DNA from: Acanthochromis polyacanthus
Lineage: Eukaryota; Chordata; Actinopteri; Pomacentridae
Direction: 5' to 3'
Assembly: GCF_021347895.1 (NCBI RefSeq)
Contig: NC_067124.1
Span: 17,970,521-18,034,520 of the forward strand
Length of the DNA stretch: 64,000 bases
Below the pieces are notes generated by a model. It saw only the letters and a list, made by a program, of their open reading frames with translations, was not told where the DNA came from and did not search any database. This document shows positions 21,960 to 35,249 of this stretch, piece by piece; position 1 is the stretch's first letter; each line of letters begins with the position of its first letter. A program made the translations under genes and the position numbers.

Positions 21960-22700
21960 GTGAAGGACACTTCAGAACATCAACCTCTGTGGATAGAGGA
22001 CAAGAACAAAACCTGGTTGCTGCTCATAACTACACTTCCAGATGAAGGTTTGCTAAAGAACATGAAAAGAAGCCTGATGGATGTTGGAGAGCATTCTTTA
22101 GTCAGATGAAGATAAATTATTGGGCTAAGATGGAGTCCAGCATGTTTGGTGTGAACCTGACCAGGAATACCACAGTGAATGCAAAGTCCTGACACTGAAG
22201 CACAGAAGTGGGAGTGTGATGATATGGGGCTGCATGAGCACAAAGGCTGTTGATGACATTTCGAGATGCACCATAATTGTCTGAGGACAAACCAAAATTC
22301 TAACTGACAAGATGAGTCCCAGTCTGCAGAAGCTAGAAGAAGAGGAATATTCCAGCAGGAGAACATCCAAAGAACAACATCACACAAGAGCTTCTACACT
22401 AGAACAAAGTGGAACTAGAACCTTGGTAGTGCAATTCCTGACCTGAAGCCAACAGAACATTGTGGTCTTTCCCAAAGAAAGATAGAGCAACACAACCCCT
22501 CCATCAAAAAGCAGCTTAAGAACACACTGTGTGAAAAATGCAAGAAGATGTGAGCAGAAATTAGTGGACTCTGGTTTCCTCCATGTTGAGGAGGATTAAG
22601 TCTAACATCAGAAATAATGGTGGACATATGAAGGACTGAAGGAACCAAAGAAGCTAATGAAACATGGACTCAATTTAGATCCATTGAGTTCCTGCTGTGG
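21960..22700 (+). pseudogene. Decayed Tc1-like transposase
   Basis: Read across frames on the plus strand this resembles the catalytic half of a Tc1-type transposase. There is a region like 'C-W-R..FS..KINYW' near 22065-22125. A segment near 22200-22250 (GGGAGTGTGATGATATGGGGC) corresponds to the family's GGGSVMVWGC motif. Near 22425-22460, 'CCTGACCTGAAGCCAACAGAACA' corresponds to PDLNPIE. Frameshifts and stops are dense, so it is an old relic. No clear terminal inverted repeats were found. Confidence 0.65.
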
Positions 22701-23012
22701 AGACTGAATATAATAAATGAAAGGTGAACTGTAGTTTGCAATCTGATGTCAGAGGCTCTACTATAGAAGTAATCTGATTACTATGAGGAGATGCAGGTTC
22801 GGTTGCACAGGGCTGTACTCACTGATTAGACTGTGAGTGTGTTACTGAAGGTAAAGGTTTGTGTATGAGTTGTGTAGGTGTGTCGAACTACAGGTCAAAG
22901 TGTTTCTACAACAACCTCCATCTTCCTGTAACTGTGTGTCCTGATATCTTTATGAGGGCCAGTCTAAGCTGAAGACCATCAAGTAAGTCAATTTAAACAA
23001 CTAGTGGAGGGT
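22701..23012. other. Intergenic sequence
   Basis: Nothing recognised. It leads into the GGTTAAGGTT minisatellite. Confidence 0.35.
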
Positions 23013-23720
23013 TCAGGTTAGTTGGGTTAAGGTTAGCTGTGATGGTTAAGGTACAAGTAAATGATTTGGTTGTGGTAGTTGTGGTTTGGGTTTGTTACCT
23101 AGTTGTGATGGTTAAGGTTAGTGCTACTTAACTAGTCATGCTGGTTAAGGTTTGGGTTAGTTACTTGGTTGTGATGGTTAAAGTTAGTGCGGCTTACCTG
23201 GATGTGATAGTTAAGGTTTGGGTTCAACACTTGGCTTGATAGTTAAGGTTTGAGTTAATTACTTGGTTGTGATGGTTAATGTTAGTGCTAGTTCACTGGT
23301 TTTGCTGGTTAAGGTTAGTGCTACTTACCTGGATGTGATAGTTAAGGTTTGGGTTGGATATTTGTTGTGATGGTTAAGGTTCGAGTTAGTTACTTGGTTG
23401 TGATGGTTAAGGTTAGTGTTAGTTCACTGGTTATGCTTGTTAAGGTTTGGGTTACATACTTGATTCTGATGGTTAGGGTTAGTGCTAGTTCACTAGTTGT
23501 GATGGTTAAGGTTTGAGTTAGTTACTTGATTGTGGTGGTAAGGTTAGTGCTAGTTAACTGGTTGTGATGATTCAGGTGTGGGTTAGTTAACTGGTTGTGA
23601 TGGTTAAGGTTTGAGTTAGGTACTTGGCTGTGGTGGTTAAGGTTAGTGCTAGTTAACTGGTTGTGATGGTTCAGGTTTGGTTAGTTACCTGGCTGTGGTG
23701 GTTAATGTTAGTGCTTAAGC
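23013..23720. repeat. Diverged minisatellite, unit about 30-33 bp
   Basis: Some twenty or more diverged units of the type TGGTTGTGATGGTTAAGG followed by TTTGGGTTAGTTACT or TTAGTGCTAGTTAACT. Two unit types alternate, giving a higher-order pattern of about 60-70 bases. It runs almost to a long (GT)n tract. Confidence 0.85.
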
Positions 23721-23764
23721 AGTGCATTATGTCAGTGAATGTCCTCACAAAGATAGCCTTGCAA

Positions 23765-23766
<2 letters not shown>

Positions 23767-23857
<91 letters not shown>
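23767..23857. repeat. (GT)n microsatellite
   Basis: About 45 perfect GT units. Length in the real genome may differ from the assembly. Confidence 0.98.
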
Positions 23858-23859
<2 letters not shown>

Positions 23860-25249
23860 AATGAGGTGAAAGCCGTGTGTCACCGTGGGAACGCTTCTGC
23901 AGGAATTCAGAACATCAGTTACCATAGCAACTGTGTTTCCATAATAGCAACAGTGTGTGTGCGTGTGTGTGCTGCAGTATTTTATTTTTGTCATCACTTC
24001 ACCTCCTGAGAACAACAATAACAATAAGTCAGTTTCTGTGAATGTGTCAGGTGTGAAACAGCTCTGATGTGTTTTTGTGTTTCACGTGTAACAAATTAAT
24101 GTGTGACAAATCAACATGTGATCTTCAGATCCTTCATTGGTGTCCTGTAAAACATCACATGTACAGATGTGAACTTATGTGAATTTGGTGTTTTCACGTG
24201 TTCCCTGTGACATTTGATGATCATATTAAATGTCTGATAACTTCAGAGAGCTGGTTTCTGTTGAACTCTAGGAAGTCTTTGTTTCTCTGAGGCTTCCTGC
24301 TATCAGGTAATAATCAGGTGAGGGACAGATAATGCTGCCTGATTTAACATCTTCAACCTGAGCCTGAACATCAGTATAAACAGATGAACCAGGGTGAATT
24401 GAGGGATATATCTGTTTTCTTTTAGAATATCTATACGTAAATATTGGTAAATATCTTGTGAAGGGGTGACTGTGAGAAGATTGTTTCTTCTGCTGAAGAT
24501 AAACATTATTTCCAAATGGTGTTGATCTGACTTTAACTGCAACCGAGAAAACTCACAATCAGAGAGATTTCAACTGATATTTAAATTAAAGCCACACAAA
24601 CCTGTCACCTGGCAGTTGTTCTGTTTTTGTGGCCAAAAATCATCTTCTCTGGGAATTAATTTTAAGTGTTCAATTTCTGTAGAACAGACGGAGAATGAAA
24701 CGCTGTCTTTTCCGACTAATAATACAGTTTAACTGCAGCGATGTTATTGTATTGTACTATAGATGATGATTAATAATATTTATCAGAAATTTAACTTTAG
24801 TAGAGCTACAAAATTGTGTGTTGCATGTTCATGGGAGGCTTCACACTCTGACAGTTTCACATACTACAAAGAATATTTATATTCCGTTTAAACTAATGAA
24901 AACTCTTTACATCGGAGTCATGAGAAGAGTAAAAACAGCTAGAAGCATATTCTCATATCTTGCCTCAGACTTAGGGGTGTTTTACCCCAGTTTACCCCTA
25001 TATGAGTGATTTTGGAAAATGTCACATTAATCACTAAAGGTCTCAGTTGAACAGGAATTGTTAAACACTGTTGCCCTGGAGACAGTGAAGAACTATGAGT
25101 TCACAAAGATTAGAAGAGCAGAAGTGTCTGCAGTGATGTATGAGAACCATAACTGGTCGCTGTGCAGCTGAAGGAACCCTGCATCAGACACGTTCTCTGT
25201 GGAGCTCTGAACTGAAGCTGCTGCCTCACTAACCAGGTCCTGCTGGATT
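23858..25249. other. Intergenic sequence
   Basis: No gene or repeat family that I can support. Frames are short and without motifs. Confidence 0.35.
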
Positions 25250-25513
25250 CACCGGGACCGTGAGGATTAAACGGCGGGTGTCTGTGGGGGGGCTCCCTCC
25301 GTGGGGCCGTGGATCTGCTCGGTGCGGCTCAGACTAAGGAGGAAGAGGAGGAGGAGGAGAAACGGCAGCAGCAGGAGGAGGAGGAGGAAGAGGAGTGTCG
25401 GTGCGGCGGCTCCGACGGTCAGTCGGTAAACAGTCTGTGAGCAGACGGTCGGTGACGGACAGTAAGGGACAGGCGACTGATGAAGAGGAGGATGCTGCTG
25501 CTTCATCTGGGCG
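25250..25513 (+). promoter_or_regulatory. CpG-rich block, candidate first exon of the ankrd34a-like gene
   Basis: A CpG- and GGA-rich block ends in a good splice donor (GGGCG/GTAAGAAA at 25513-25514). The next strong plus-strand acceptor before a recognised coding start is TTTCTCCTGCAG, ending at 29943, 12 bases before the ankrd34a-like ATG. ANKRD34 genes have a single coding exon, so an upstream untranslated exon here is plausible. The link is inference only; the block could also serve another transcript. A (GGA)n-rich run lies at about 25337-25393. Confidence 0.35.
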
Positions 25514-25587
25514 GTAAGAAACGAGAAACGTTTCCATCACCATCATCACTGCAACGGCTTTATCATCTTTATCAGCATCACAGGAGC

Positions 25588-25697
25588 CCTGCGAGCGCGC
25601 GCGCGCGTGTGTTTGTGTGTATTATAGTGATGGAGACTCTAAAATTAGAAGATGTTTGATGATGCCGCAGAAACAGCTTATCCCATCCAGTGTGTGT

Positions 25698-25758
<61 letters not shown>

Positions 25759-25780
25759 TGTGTGTGTGTGTGCGCGCGAG
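25588..25780. repeat. (GC)n and (GT)n microsatellites
   Basis: An alternating GCGCGC/GTGT run at 25590-25620 and a long, mostly perfect (GT)n at about 25688-25775 with CGCG interruptions. Such alternating purine-pyrimidine tracts can adopt Z-DNA. Confidence 0.92.
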
Positions 25781-26153
25781 AGAGAGCTTGTGTATGACGC
25801 GCGCACGAAGTGTGCATGCGCGCACGCCGCTGCTACCGTTAAGTTGGCAGCCGGTGTGTAAATATAGAAAGAGATGCGTCAAAGCTGCGGAGTGACGTAG
25901 AGATGGTAAATCAGAGAGCTGCATTCCTCCACTGGTCACATACATCATCATCATCATGGCCTTCATCATCATGTGTGAGGTGAACCTAGACATGTGACTG
26001 ACTCAGAAACAAGCTTCATGATAAAAGGGAACTAAGGTAATCAATCAGCTATCACCCAACTGACCAACCAGAACCGCCTTACTACTAACATCCCTGCATT
26101 CATACTGCAGTAATGTTATCAGGAGATGTATGGACGGATTATGAGAGAAAAAA

Positions 26154-26315
26154 AGAGACCAGTGAGGGAGGCCACCAAGACACCTATGAGTCTTCTGAAG
26201 GAGATACAAGAAAGAGACCAGCGAGGGAGGCCACCAAGACACCTATGACACCTCTGAAGGAGTTACAAGAAAGAGACTAGGGAGGGAGGCCACCAAGACA
26301 CCTATGACACCACCA
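26154..26315 (+). repeat. 59-bp minisatellite made from a Tc1 transposase piece
   Basis: Two full 59-bp units (26154-26212 and 26213-26271) and a partial third. Each contains GAGGCCACCAAGACACCTAT followed in the first two by CTGAAGGAG.TACAAGAA. In one frame this encodes EATKTPM...LKE.Q, a stretch found in the linker and second helix-turn-helix region of Tc1-like transposases. The units are 90% or more identical, so amplification followed capture. Confidence 0.75.
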
Positions 26316-27329
26316 CTCATCATGTGTGGGATGATGCAGTGTTTAGTGTCCATTGGACATAATACTTATATTTGGAGGTTCGACCAGGTGTGTTTGGTAC
26401 CCTGAGGTTAAATCACTGGCTGTGAGCTGCTGCTTGATTCGTCACAAAGACAAATAGGTCTAAAGTCCGGGTGTTGCCATATGTTCGCACTCACACTGAG
26501 AGTGTTTGTCGCCATTCAGCAGCCTAATGACGGGTGCGAATTACACCTCAGTGTATTTACATTGTAGTGGAACATGCAGTCCCGATCATAATTTTGTGGG
26601 CAGTTTCAGTCTAAACATTCAGTCTAAAATAAGTCAGGATGTTAAAGTTTCAGCTTTGACCTGAGCAGGTTTCTGTCAGCTTGAAAGAACTGTAAACGAA
26701 CAGACCTGAGACAGCAACTGGACATTTGTTCAATGCTTGTTGGGCTGTGTGTCATTTCAGTGCTTATTAACATCTAGCTCACATTTAGAGGAGATGAGCA
26801 GGTGAAAAACATCAGACTGTCAGAGATATCAGAGGAAGCTGTTTAGTAAAAATCAACAGTTTTTAACTCTGAAAGGAGTTTGTGGACAGAAAATCACTTT
26901 TTGATTTACAGCAGGTCTGAACACTCTGTAGAATGAAGTTTTCTCTCATTGATCCAGAGACAGCTACATGACCAGAACCTCAGACGATCCAGCAGCAGGT
27001 CTAGACTGATAGTCAGAAACATCCAGAAAGAAACCGACAGAGTTCTGAATAGAAACAAACATGATGAAAAGTTCATGAAATAGCAAACGTAGAGTTAATA
27101 TGGGGTAAACAAGATGAAACATTCGACCACAGAGAGGAGGTATGTCAGTGATTAATCGAGTCTGATACTGAAGAGAACCACAACAAAGGAAGATATGGAG
27201 AGTCTGCTGATAAAACCGATGAACTTCAGTGAGATTTTACACTGAATATATTGAAAATGATGATTCTGTCTACCAATCATGTGAACCTCAGGCAGCTTTA
27301 TCTTGTGTATGTTATTTTGGTCCTTTTGT
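26316..27329. other. Intergenic sequence, or intron of the ankrd34a-like gene
   Basis: No coding frame or repeat family recognised. Confidence 0.3.
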
Positions 27330-27525
27330 GACACTTCTATCTCCTCATGCTGCAGATGTTGAACTATCTCCATGTTTCCCCTCCAGACCTTTTCTCTCTC
27401 CTCAGCTCATCAGCTGTAGAAAGATGTTTCACCGTGCTGAATGTATCTTACAACATCTTGCTCCTCTGTTTTATAGGATCTGATGAGAGATGAAGATTTA
27501 TTCTTGTCAAATTTTAAAATAAGAA
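27330..27525 (+). repeat. Dispersed repeat, inverted copy of 48195-48405
   Basis: It shares long blocks with the complement of 48195-48405, including CTATCTCCATGTTTCC, AGCTGTAGAAAGATGTTT, CGTGCTGAATGTATCTTACA and TAGGATCTGA.GAGAGATGAA, at nearly 90% identity by eye. The family is not known to me. No open frame is preserved between the copies. Confidence 0.75.
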
Positions 27526-27899
27526 TTGTAGAATAAAGCCATTTGGATGAGAATTCACACTTTTGTAACAATGCAGTAAAAATAATATTCTTAAATTTAT
27601 TGCCATTTACATTACAGTACAGGTACATTGGAATTCTTTGTGCATTTCTCAAAGTGAATTTTTTTTTTAAAAAGGTGAAGCAGCAGCAAAAAAGAAGCTA
27701 TACAAATATGCACTACAAGAACAAAATAAGTACACATTAGAAAAAGTACTCTATAAAATATAAGAGATACACTGAATAATTACTGCACATGTTATAAAGT
27801 ATACAGGAGTAATATTGCACATGATGCTTGGTAACATGAGTAAAATGACCATAGTCATATTACACATGGGTTAATACACTGGTTGGTCACAGGACAAAG

Positions 27900-29055
27900 A
27901 CATTATGTGTGAGGAGGTGGGGGAGGGGGTCGGTGAAGTGGTTAATAGTCCAAAGTGTTAATGTGTTCAGGAATGAGGTTCTTCTTCCATTAATGTCCTG
28001 AGCCATGAGTCTGACGGTGAATAAAGTTGTTGTGGAAGTGAACCCTGTGAGGTCTGATGCTCTCAGACCTGCAGTGTCTCAGGTTTTAACCTGAGTCCAC
28101 CTGAACAGAGCATGAGCTGGATGGTGTTTGTCCCTGAGGATGGTCTGGGTGTATATAGTGTCCATGGAGTGGAGGTCACTGCCGATGACAACCTCTGCAA
28201 TTTTAATGACCCATTGCAGTGATTTCCTCTCAGCCAGGGAGGCGTTTCCAAACCACACTGTGATACTTCTAGTGAGGATACTTTCAGATAGTCCTCTGTA
28301 GGCTAGAGTGGATGACTGATGTATTTTTTAGCTGCCTGATGAAATACAGCATTTACTGAGCTTTTTAGTCCAGCTGAGACTCTCTGAGATATGAAGGCCA
28401 CCGAACCTGTAGCGGTCAGTAAACTCCACCTCAGTCCCCTTGATGGAGAGGGAGGCTGTCCTCCTGCAGTCCAGGATGAGTTCTTTGGATTTGTCTATGT
28501 TAAGAACAAGACCAATGTACTCTCTATAGATGGTAATCTTGTGAACCAGGTCCCTGTATGAGGACTGATCCCCCCTCTGATGAGACTGTGAATGGTCGTA
28601 TCATCCTCATACTTTATGATGATATTATTGTCCTGGGTGGAGGAGCAGTCATGTATACAATGAGAAGAGTTTGGGGCTGAGGCAGCAGCCCACTGTAACT
28701 TCAGCAGAAACCCTCGATAACATTCTCACCACGTGTGTCTGAGAAGGAGTCCAGGGTCCAGTTACAGGTAGGTGTTGGTACTCTCAGGTCTGCCAGCTTA
28801 GCAGTCAGCTTCATCAGCCTGATGGTATTGAAGGTGGAGCTGTAATCCAGTAACAGTAGCTGAGCGTTGTTGTAGGTGTCCAAGTGTTGATGGATGGAGT
28901 GAAGAGACATCATGTCATCCACTGATCTGTTTGAATGGTAGGCAAACTGAAAGGGGTCCATTAAGTCTGGAATCACAGAGTTTATACTCCTTAGATCAGT
29001 TCCTCCAGACAGTTCATGGCAGCCGTGTGAGGTCTTGGGTCTGAGATCATTCGTT
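27900..29055 (-). pseudogene. LINE reverse transcriptase relic (L2/CR1/Rex1-like)
   Basis: Minus-strand translations joined across frameshifts follow the reverse transcriptase order: DPFQFAYHSNRSVDDMMS (28925-28980), LLLLDYSSTFNTIRLMKL (28805-28860), CNWTLDSF, then a KYEDDTTIHSLI block (28580-28625), KSKELILDCR (28450-28500), ESILTRSITVWFGNASLAER (28220-28285) and a tail to about 27900. The catalytic Y/F-A-D-D appears as YEDD, and stops are frequent, so it is dead. Confidence 0.82.
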
Positions 29056-29059
29056 GTGG

Positions 29060-29516
29060 TTTTGTTTGGACAAAACAGGACAATGACACCAACCTGGAGT
29101 GGCTGTGTCAAGATGACCTGGCCTCCTCAGTCACCTGACCTAAACCCCAATCCAGATGGTTTGGGATAAGATGGCAGCCACCGATGTAAGGCAAAGGGCC
29201 AACAAGTGCTCAGTATCTGGTAACTCGCTTCAAGATTGTTGGAAAACCATTCCAGGTGGCTACCTCATGAAGCTCATGGAAAGCCATGCCAAGGAGTGTG
29301 CAAAGCAGTAATCAAAGCAAAAAGGGTGGCTATTTTGAAGAAAATATAAACATGTTTTGCCTATTTCACACTTTTTTGTTGACTACCATAATTCCACTAT
29401 GTGTTCATTCATAGTTTTGATGCGTTCAGTAAGGAATCTACAAAATAGTCATGAAAATAAGGAAAAATCGAATAAATGAGTAAGGTTGTGTCCAAACTTT
29501 TGACAGGGTCAGTGTA
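29060..29516 (+). pseudogene. 3' end of a Tc1-like transposon
   Basis: It begins within the catalytic domain (ACAGGACAATGACAC gives QDNDT; then WPPQSPDLNPN) and continues through a decayed C-terminus. It ends with a right terminal repeat GTGTCCAAACTTTTGACAGG...CAGTGTA at 29487-29516. The 5' half is absent. It abuts the LINE relic at about 29055-29060, so one probably inserted into or truncated the other. Confidence 0.75.
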
Positions 29517-29943
29517 TTATTATCATTATATCAATCAGATTTGTAATTTTAAAAAGATATCGTCAGTCATTTCTTTGTTTTACATATGTGAATATTCTTC
29601 ATCAAACATTAAAAGGTCAAAAAATATCTGTTTCTCATGTAAATTTCATGCTAAAAATTTATTCTACTTATAAAAAGCTTTCTGCCTTTTAATAAGATGG
29701 TGTTTTATTTGCAGTATTTTTTTCTTGGAATATTACTGTTTTGCAGTTTTTATTGCTACAGTGTTATTACAGGATGTAAAGGTTTTTACTCTGATCTGTT
29801 GCTTTTTCTGATATTTACAGTACAGAAACAACAGGAAAGTGAAGTCAGTCCTGTGGTTCATCTCAGCAATCATGCGCCAGCATTTCTCTTTTGCCAGTGT
29901 GTTGGTGTTCAGGTGGACTCACCTGGATGTGTTTCTCCTGCAG
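29517..29943 (+). other. Sequence before the ankrd34a-like coding exon
   Basis: AT-rich DNA ending in a polypyrimidine tract and AG (TTTCTCCTGCAG to 29943), a good splice acceptor. No gene seen within it. Confidence 0.45.
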
Positions 29944-29955
29944 GTCATGTGACTT

Positions 29956-31600
<1,645 letters not shown>

Positions 31601-34600
31601 TGACAGAAGGTTGAAGAGGGATTGGTAGCTTGCAGAGACGTTACTGGGTTGAAGCTTCTCGACCAATGAATTCCATACAAAGACCATGCTGAGGACTGCA
31701 CCGATAGGATTATTACACAGAGACAGGGGGTTCAAGAATCAGTTTTTAAAACACCAGATTTAAATTTACAGTCCATCTTAAGAAACAGATTTCAAACTGC
31801 TCAAGAGATTCAAACCTAGCTGACTTTAAATTTCTAAGCATAAAGGTCAACGGTACAAAAAAAACACAGAAACGAAAAATACTCACATTCACACTTCAGA
31901 GAGACTTGACATCCAGTCAGCGTTTTTGATAAACTTTGGCTTTAAAATAATAAACAATAAACCCAAATAGTCACATTTAAAAATAAAAGCATGTGTGAAG
32001 TGTGAACACCTAAACTGAAGCGGTTTAAAGTCTGGTGGATGAAGGCCATGAAATGTGGCTGAAAGCTACAGGGAAAGTTAAAACTTTGCATTCAGGTTAT
32101 TTATTTTCTGACAGTGAGCAACACTTGTTGATCATGGAAATAAGTGAAAAGTGATTAAATTAACACAGTAAGAGACAGCTTGATTTAAATAAAGATTCTG
32201 ATCCTTTTCATTGAAGCATTTGCTGAAACTATGAAACATTTATACAGGATTTATTCTGAAAAAAGCCCAGTCAGTTTTAATAATCAAATAATAAATCAAT
32301 CAATATGATAATCAGCAAATCAATCAGTGGGAGGTGTTGGATCGACTCTTCAGGTTTAGAAGTTTCATCGTCTAATTTATTGAAATTTAGTATCATTTAA
32401 TGGAATAAATTAGGTTTGATTGACTACACTGATTCTAAGCATGACACTACCCATGATCCTCTGTTTCTGTTGCCATGGAGATGCAGGCGATCAGAAATGA
32501 CTCTTGAGAATGATTTCAGCTGCAGGTTGTTTAAAAGGTTTCTGAAATCAGGTCACATGACACAATCTGAAATGGCTTTGCAGAAATGCATCCTGGGAGT
32601 TGTAGTTCTTTTCTGCCTCAAGCATTTTGCAAACAAGTTTTTTCTTTCCACTCAGAATAAACACAGAGCGACTTATATGACACTTGAAAATATATTCTGT
32701 AGATTCACAACAAATGTTCAACCCTCTGAACTCAGTTTCTACTGTTTTCTGCTCCCAGCTCATTTTTCACTGCAATCTAAAGTCCTGCAGCTCCATGGAA
32801 ACAGAACAATGTGAAGAAGGAGAGAGAACTCAGATGTCTTCTGTCAGTAGGACACAGTTAGAACGATGGAAATCTATTTTTTATTTTACAAAAATGTAAA
32901 ATCCTGGAACCAAAACCGGAACTAATATTGACTCTACATACTGTAGATACTGAACTCCTCACATCTGCTGCAAACTGTTTTTTTGGAAAATGTTTTTATG
33001 AATGTAGAATTAAGTAACTTTGGTATACAATATATATTCGATATATGTGTGATTTTCTTGATGGAACCACATGTCACAAATGAATAGTTCAAGGACTGTT
33101 GGAAAGGTCTGCTGATTTTTTATGTTTTTCTGGTTGATAAATGGGTCATTTTGGTGATTTTTGGGGTTTAGAGCATTAAAGTCTGTTATGTCTAAATTAA
33201 AGTTTTCTCAGTTTGAAGAGGAGAGTTAGAGTCAACCCTAATGGAGGAAAACACTGTTCACTGTGTTAGTGTCACCGGAGACAGATTTCAGTCTAATAAC
33301 TTACTTTCACCCGTTACTGCTAATAATAAATAGCATCTGTTTAACCAGCAGTTAGTGGGAACCTGCTGTGCCACCTGAACGTTGGCTGCCCACATGGACA
33401 ACAAGGCTGTAACATCACACCATTCAGTCACCAGTTAGAGGAGCTGATGTGTTTACCACCATTGTTGATCTTCTGACAGTGACTGTGGAAATTACTGAGT
33501 TTCTGTTGTGAATCAGAGGAAGTTGGTCGGCGGCAGCTCTCCTCAGCTTCACCGCTGAACGTTTTCTGAAGTTTCCTCTGAACCCTTCTTTCTGATGAAG
33601 ACATGACAAAAGTTATCGGACCTGTTTGATTGTTTACAGATGCACAATTTGCACCGAGCTTGTTTCCATTTCGTCTCTGACAGATGAAGTCTTCTGCTGC
33701 AGTTTAACTGATGGACCTTGAACTCGTATTTATTTCAATCAGTTTAAGCCTGTTCTGGTTGAAGATGTGTGAAACTACCTACTGCGCCTGTATGTACTGT
33801 ATTATCTACTAGTCAATATAATAGTTGGTATTTCTGTGGCAGACTTGTCTTTTATTTTTACAGTTCAGTCCTGGTTTCTGTATTCCAGAACTCTGAGGAA
33901 ACACCTAATATAATTTGTGTTTAAAGTTAATCAAACGTTGGTTTATTGTTTCTGAAATCAAAGAAGTCGTGTGGAAGATCTGAACCAAAACCTGCTGAGA
34001 CTGTAAATACTTAAACACTTCACCTGGTTGGACACAGGGGGGCGCTGCTGGGCAAGGAAGCAGCACCTACAGAAAGCTGTGGCATCAGTGCTCTGGTCCT
34101 GATAATGCAATATCTCACAGTGATCAATACCATGATTATCAATAAAGCAGTGATCAATCAAACAGCTGCAGACCTTCATCACTGAAGGAGTTTTCACAGT
34201 GTTTGAACTGTTTCACATCTTTAAAAACATGAATATCACCAGCTGGACTCTGACTGGATGTGATTTCAGTTAAATTCTGACTCCTCGTTGTCAGGTTCCA
34301 GATTCTTTGATTACTTTGTCCTTATTGGGTTCTCAGCTGAAGGGAACTTGGTCAGAATGATGCTGTTGGAGTTGTACCTCCTCAGATGTAGTTCCAGATG
34401 TGCAGAAGCAAGAGTTGTGACTCGGTAAAACGATGCATACTCTGTAATTACCAGTCTGGCAGCTGTTTTACCTTCCATGTCACGAGCAGCTGAGAACAAG
34501 TTCTAAGAAGTTTAACCTCCAGCCTCCAAAGAACAAAGCGCTGGGTTCTCCTCATGATGAGATCATTTCTGGTTCTAACACTGTTCCATCACAGCAGCTA

Positions 34601-35247
34601 ACATCACTGTTAACTCTGTTCAAATGCTCTGCTGGACCCACAGCCAATGAGAAGCCTGCTGATCCTTTATAAAACATTTCCACAGCTGTCAGAGCTCACT
34701 GGACGTAGGGTTCAGGTATAAGATCTTCCTCTCCTTTCATCTGTCAGTTGCTTTTTTAACGTCTCTACAACCTTTGAGCAGAAACCAGCACTGAGAGGTT
34801 CTGAGGAGGTTTGGTCTGCAGCTTCTGTTTTGTTCTTCCAGTGAATTATCGTTTTGATGACAGTTCTAGTCTGTCTGCTGTAACATTCCACCAGAATTAT
34901 TATGTCATGACTGTTCTGAGTGAACTGTCTTTAACTCCATGGGGACTGTTTGAAGACAACAGGTTTCAGTCAGACCATTCACACCAACTGCAGCTGCAGC
35001 TGCCAGCTCACAAATGAAAACTTATAAGCTGCTCAGTATTTGCAGTGTTTCACTGAGATGTCACGAAAAGTTTACTTATCTCGGAGCAGACAAGATGGCA
35101 GATCTCATGTGACCTCAGCGACAGAAGTTTTTCTCATCCATCTTCTTCTTATCCAGCCTCATTCAGTAGCAGCAGCTCAGCAGCTCATTCCAGATGTTCC
35201 TCTTCTTGTAGGGTTGATCCTGAGCTGATCCCAGGCCAGATGAGATA
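31601..35247. other. Intergenic sequence
   Basis: A 3.6-kb stretch without a gene or transposon that I can support. The first part may include the ankrd34a-like 3' UTR. Frames near 32416-32900 are open but have no family motif and no codon pattern that convinces me. CATCCTGGGAGTTGTAGTTC near 32589 is a common vertebrate repeat-like phrase. Confidence 0.35.
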
Positions 35248-35249
35248 TA

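Noticed and set aside
23013..23720. Interstitial telomere
   Set aside because: Units contain GGTTAAGG words but not tandem TTAGGG; it is a longer-unit minisatellite.
23663..24024. Frames encoding long Val-Cys or Thr-His runs
   Set aside because: Pure translation of a (GT)n microsatellite.
25267..25549. Leucine- and proline-rich minus-strand frames
   Set aside because: They come from the (GGA)n/(TCC)n-rich CpG block; no family similarity and the better reading is an untranslated exon on the plus strand.
32416..32899. A 132-codon plus-strand frame
   Set aside because: No recognised domain, no splice signals in agreement and AT-rich unbiased codons; treated as chance.
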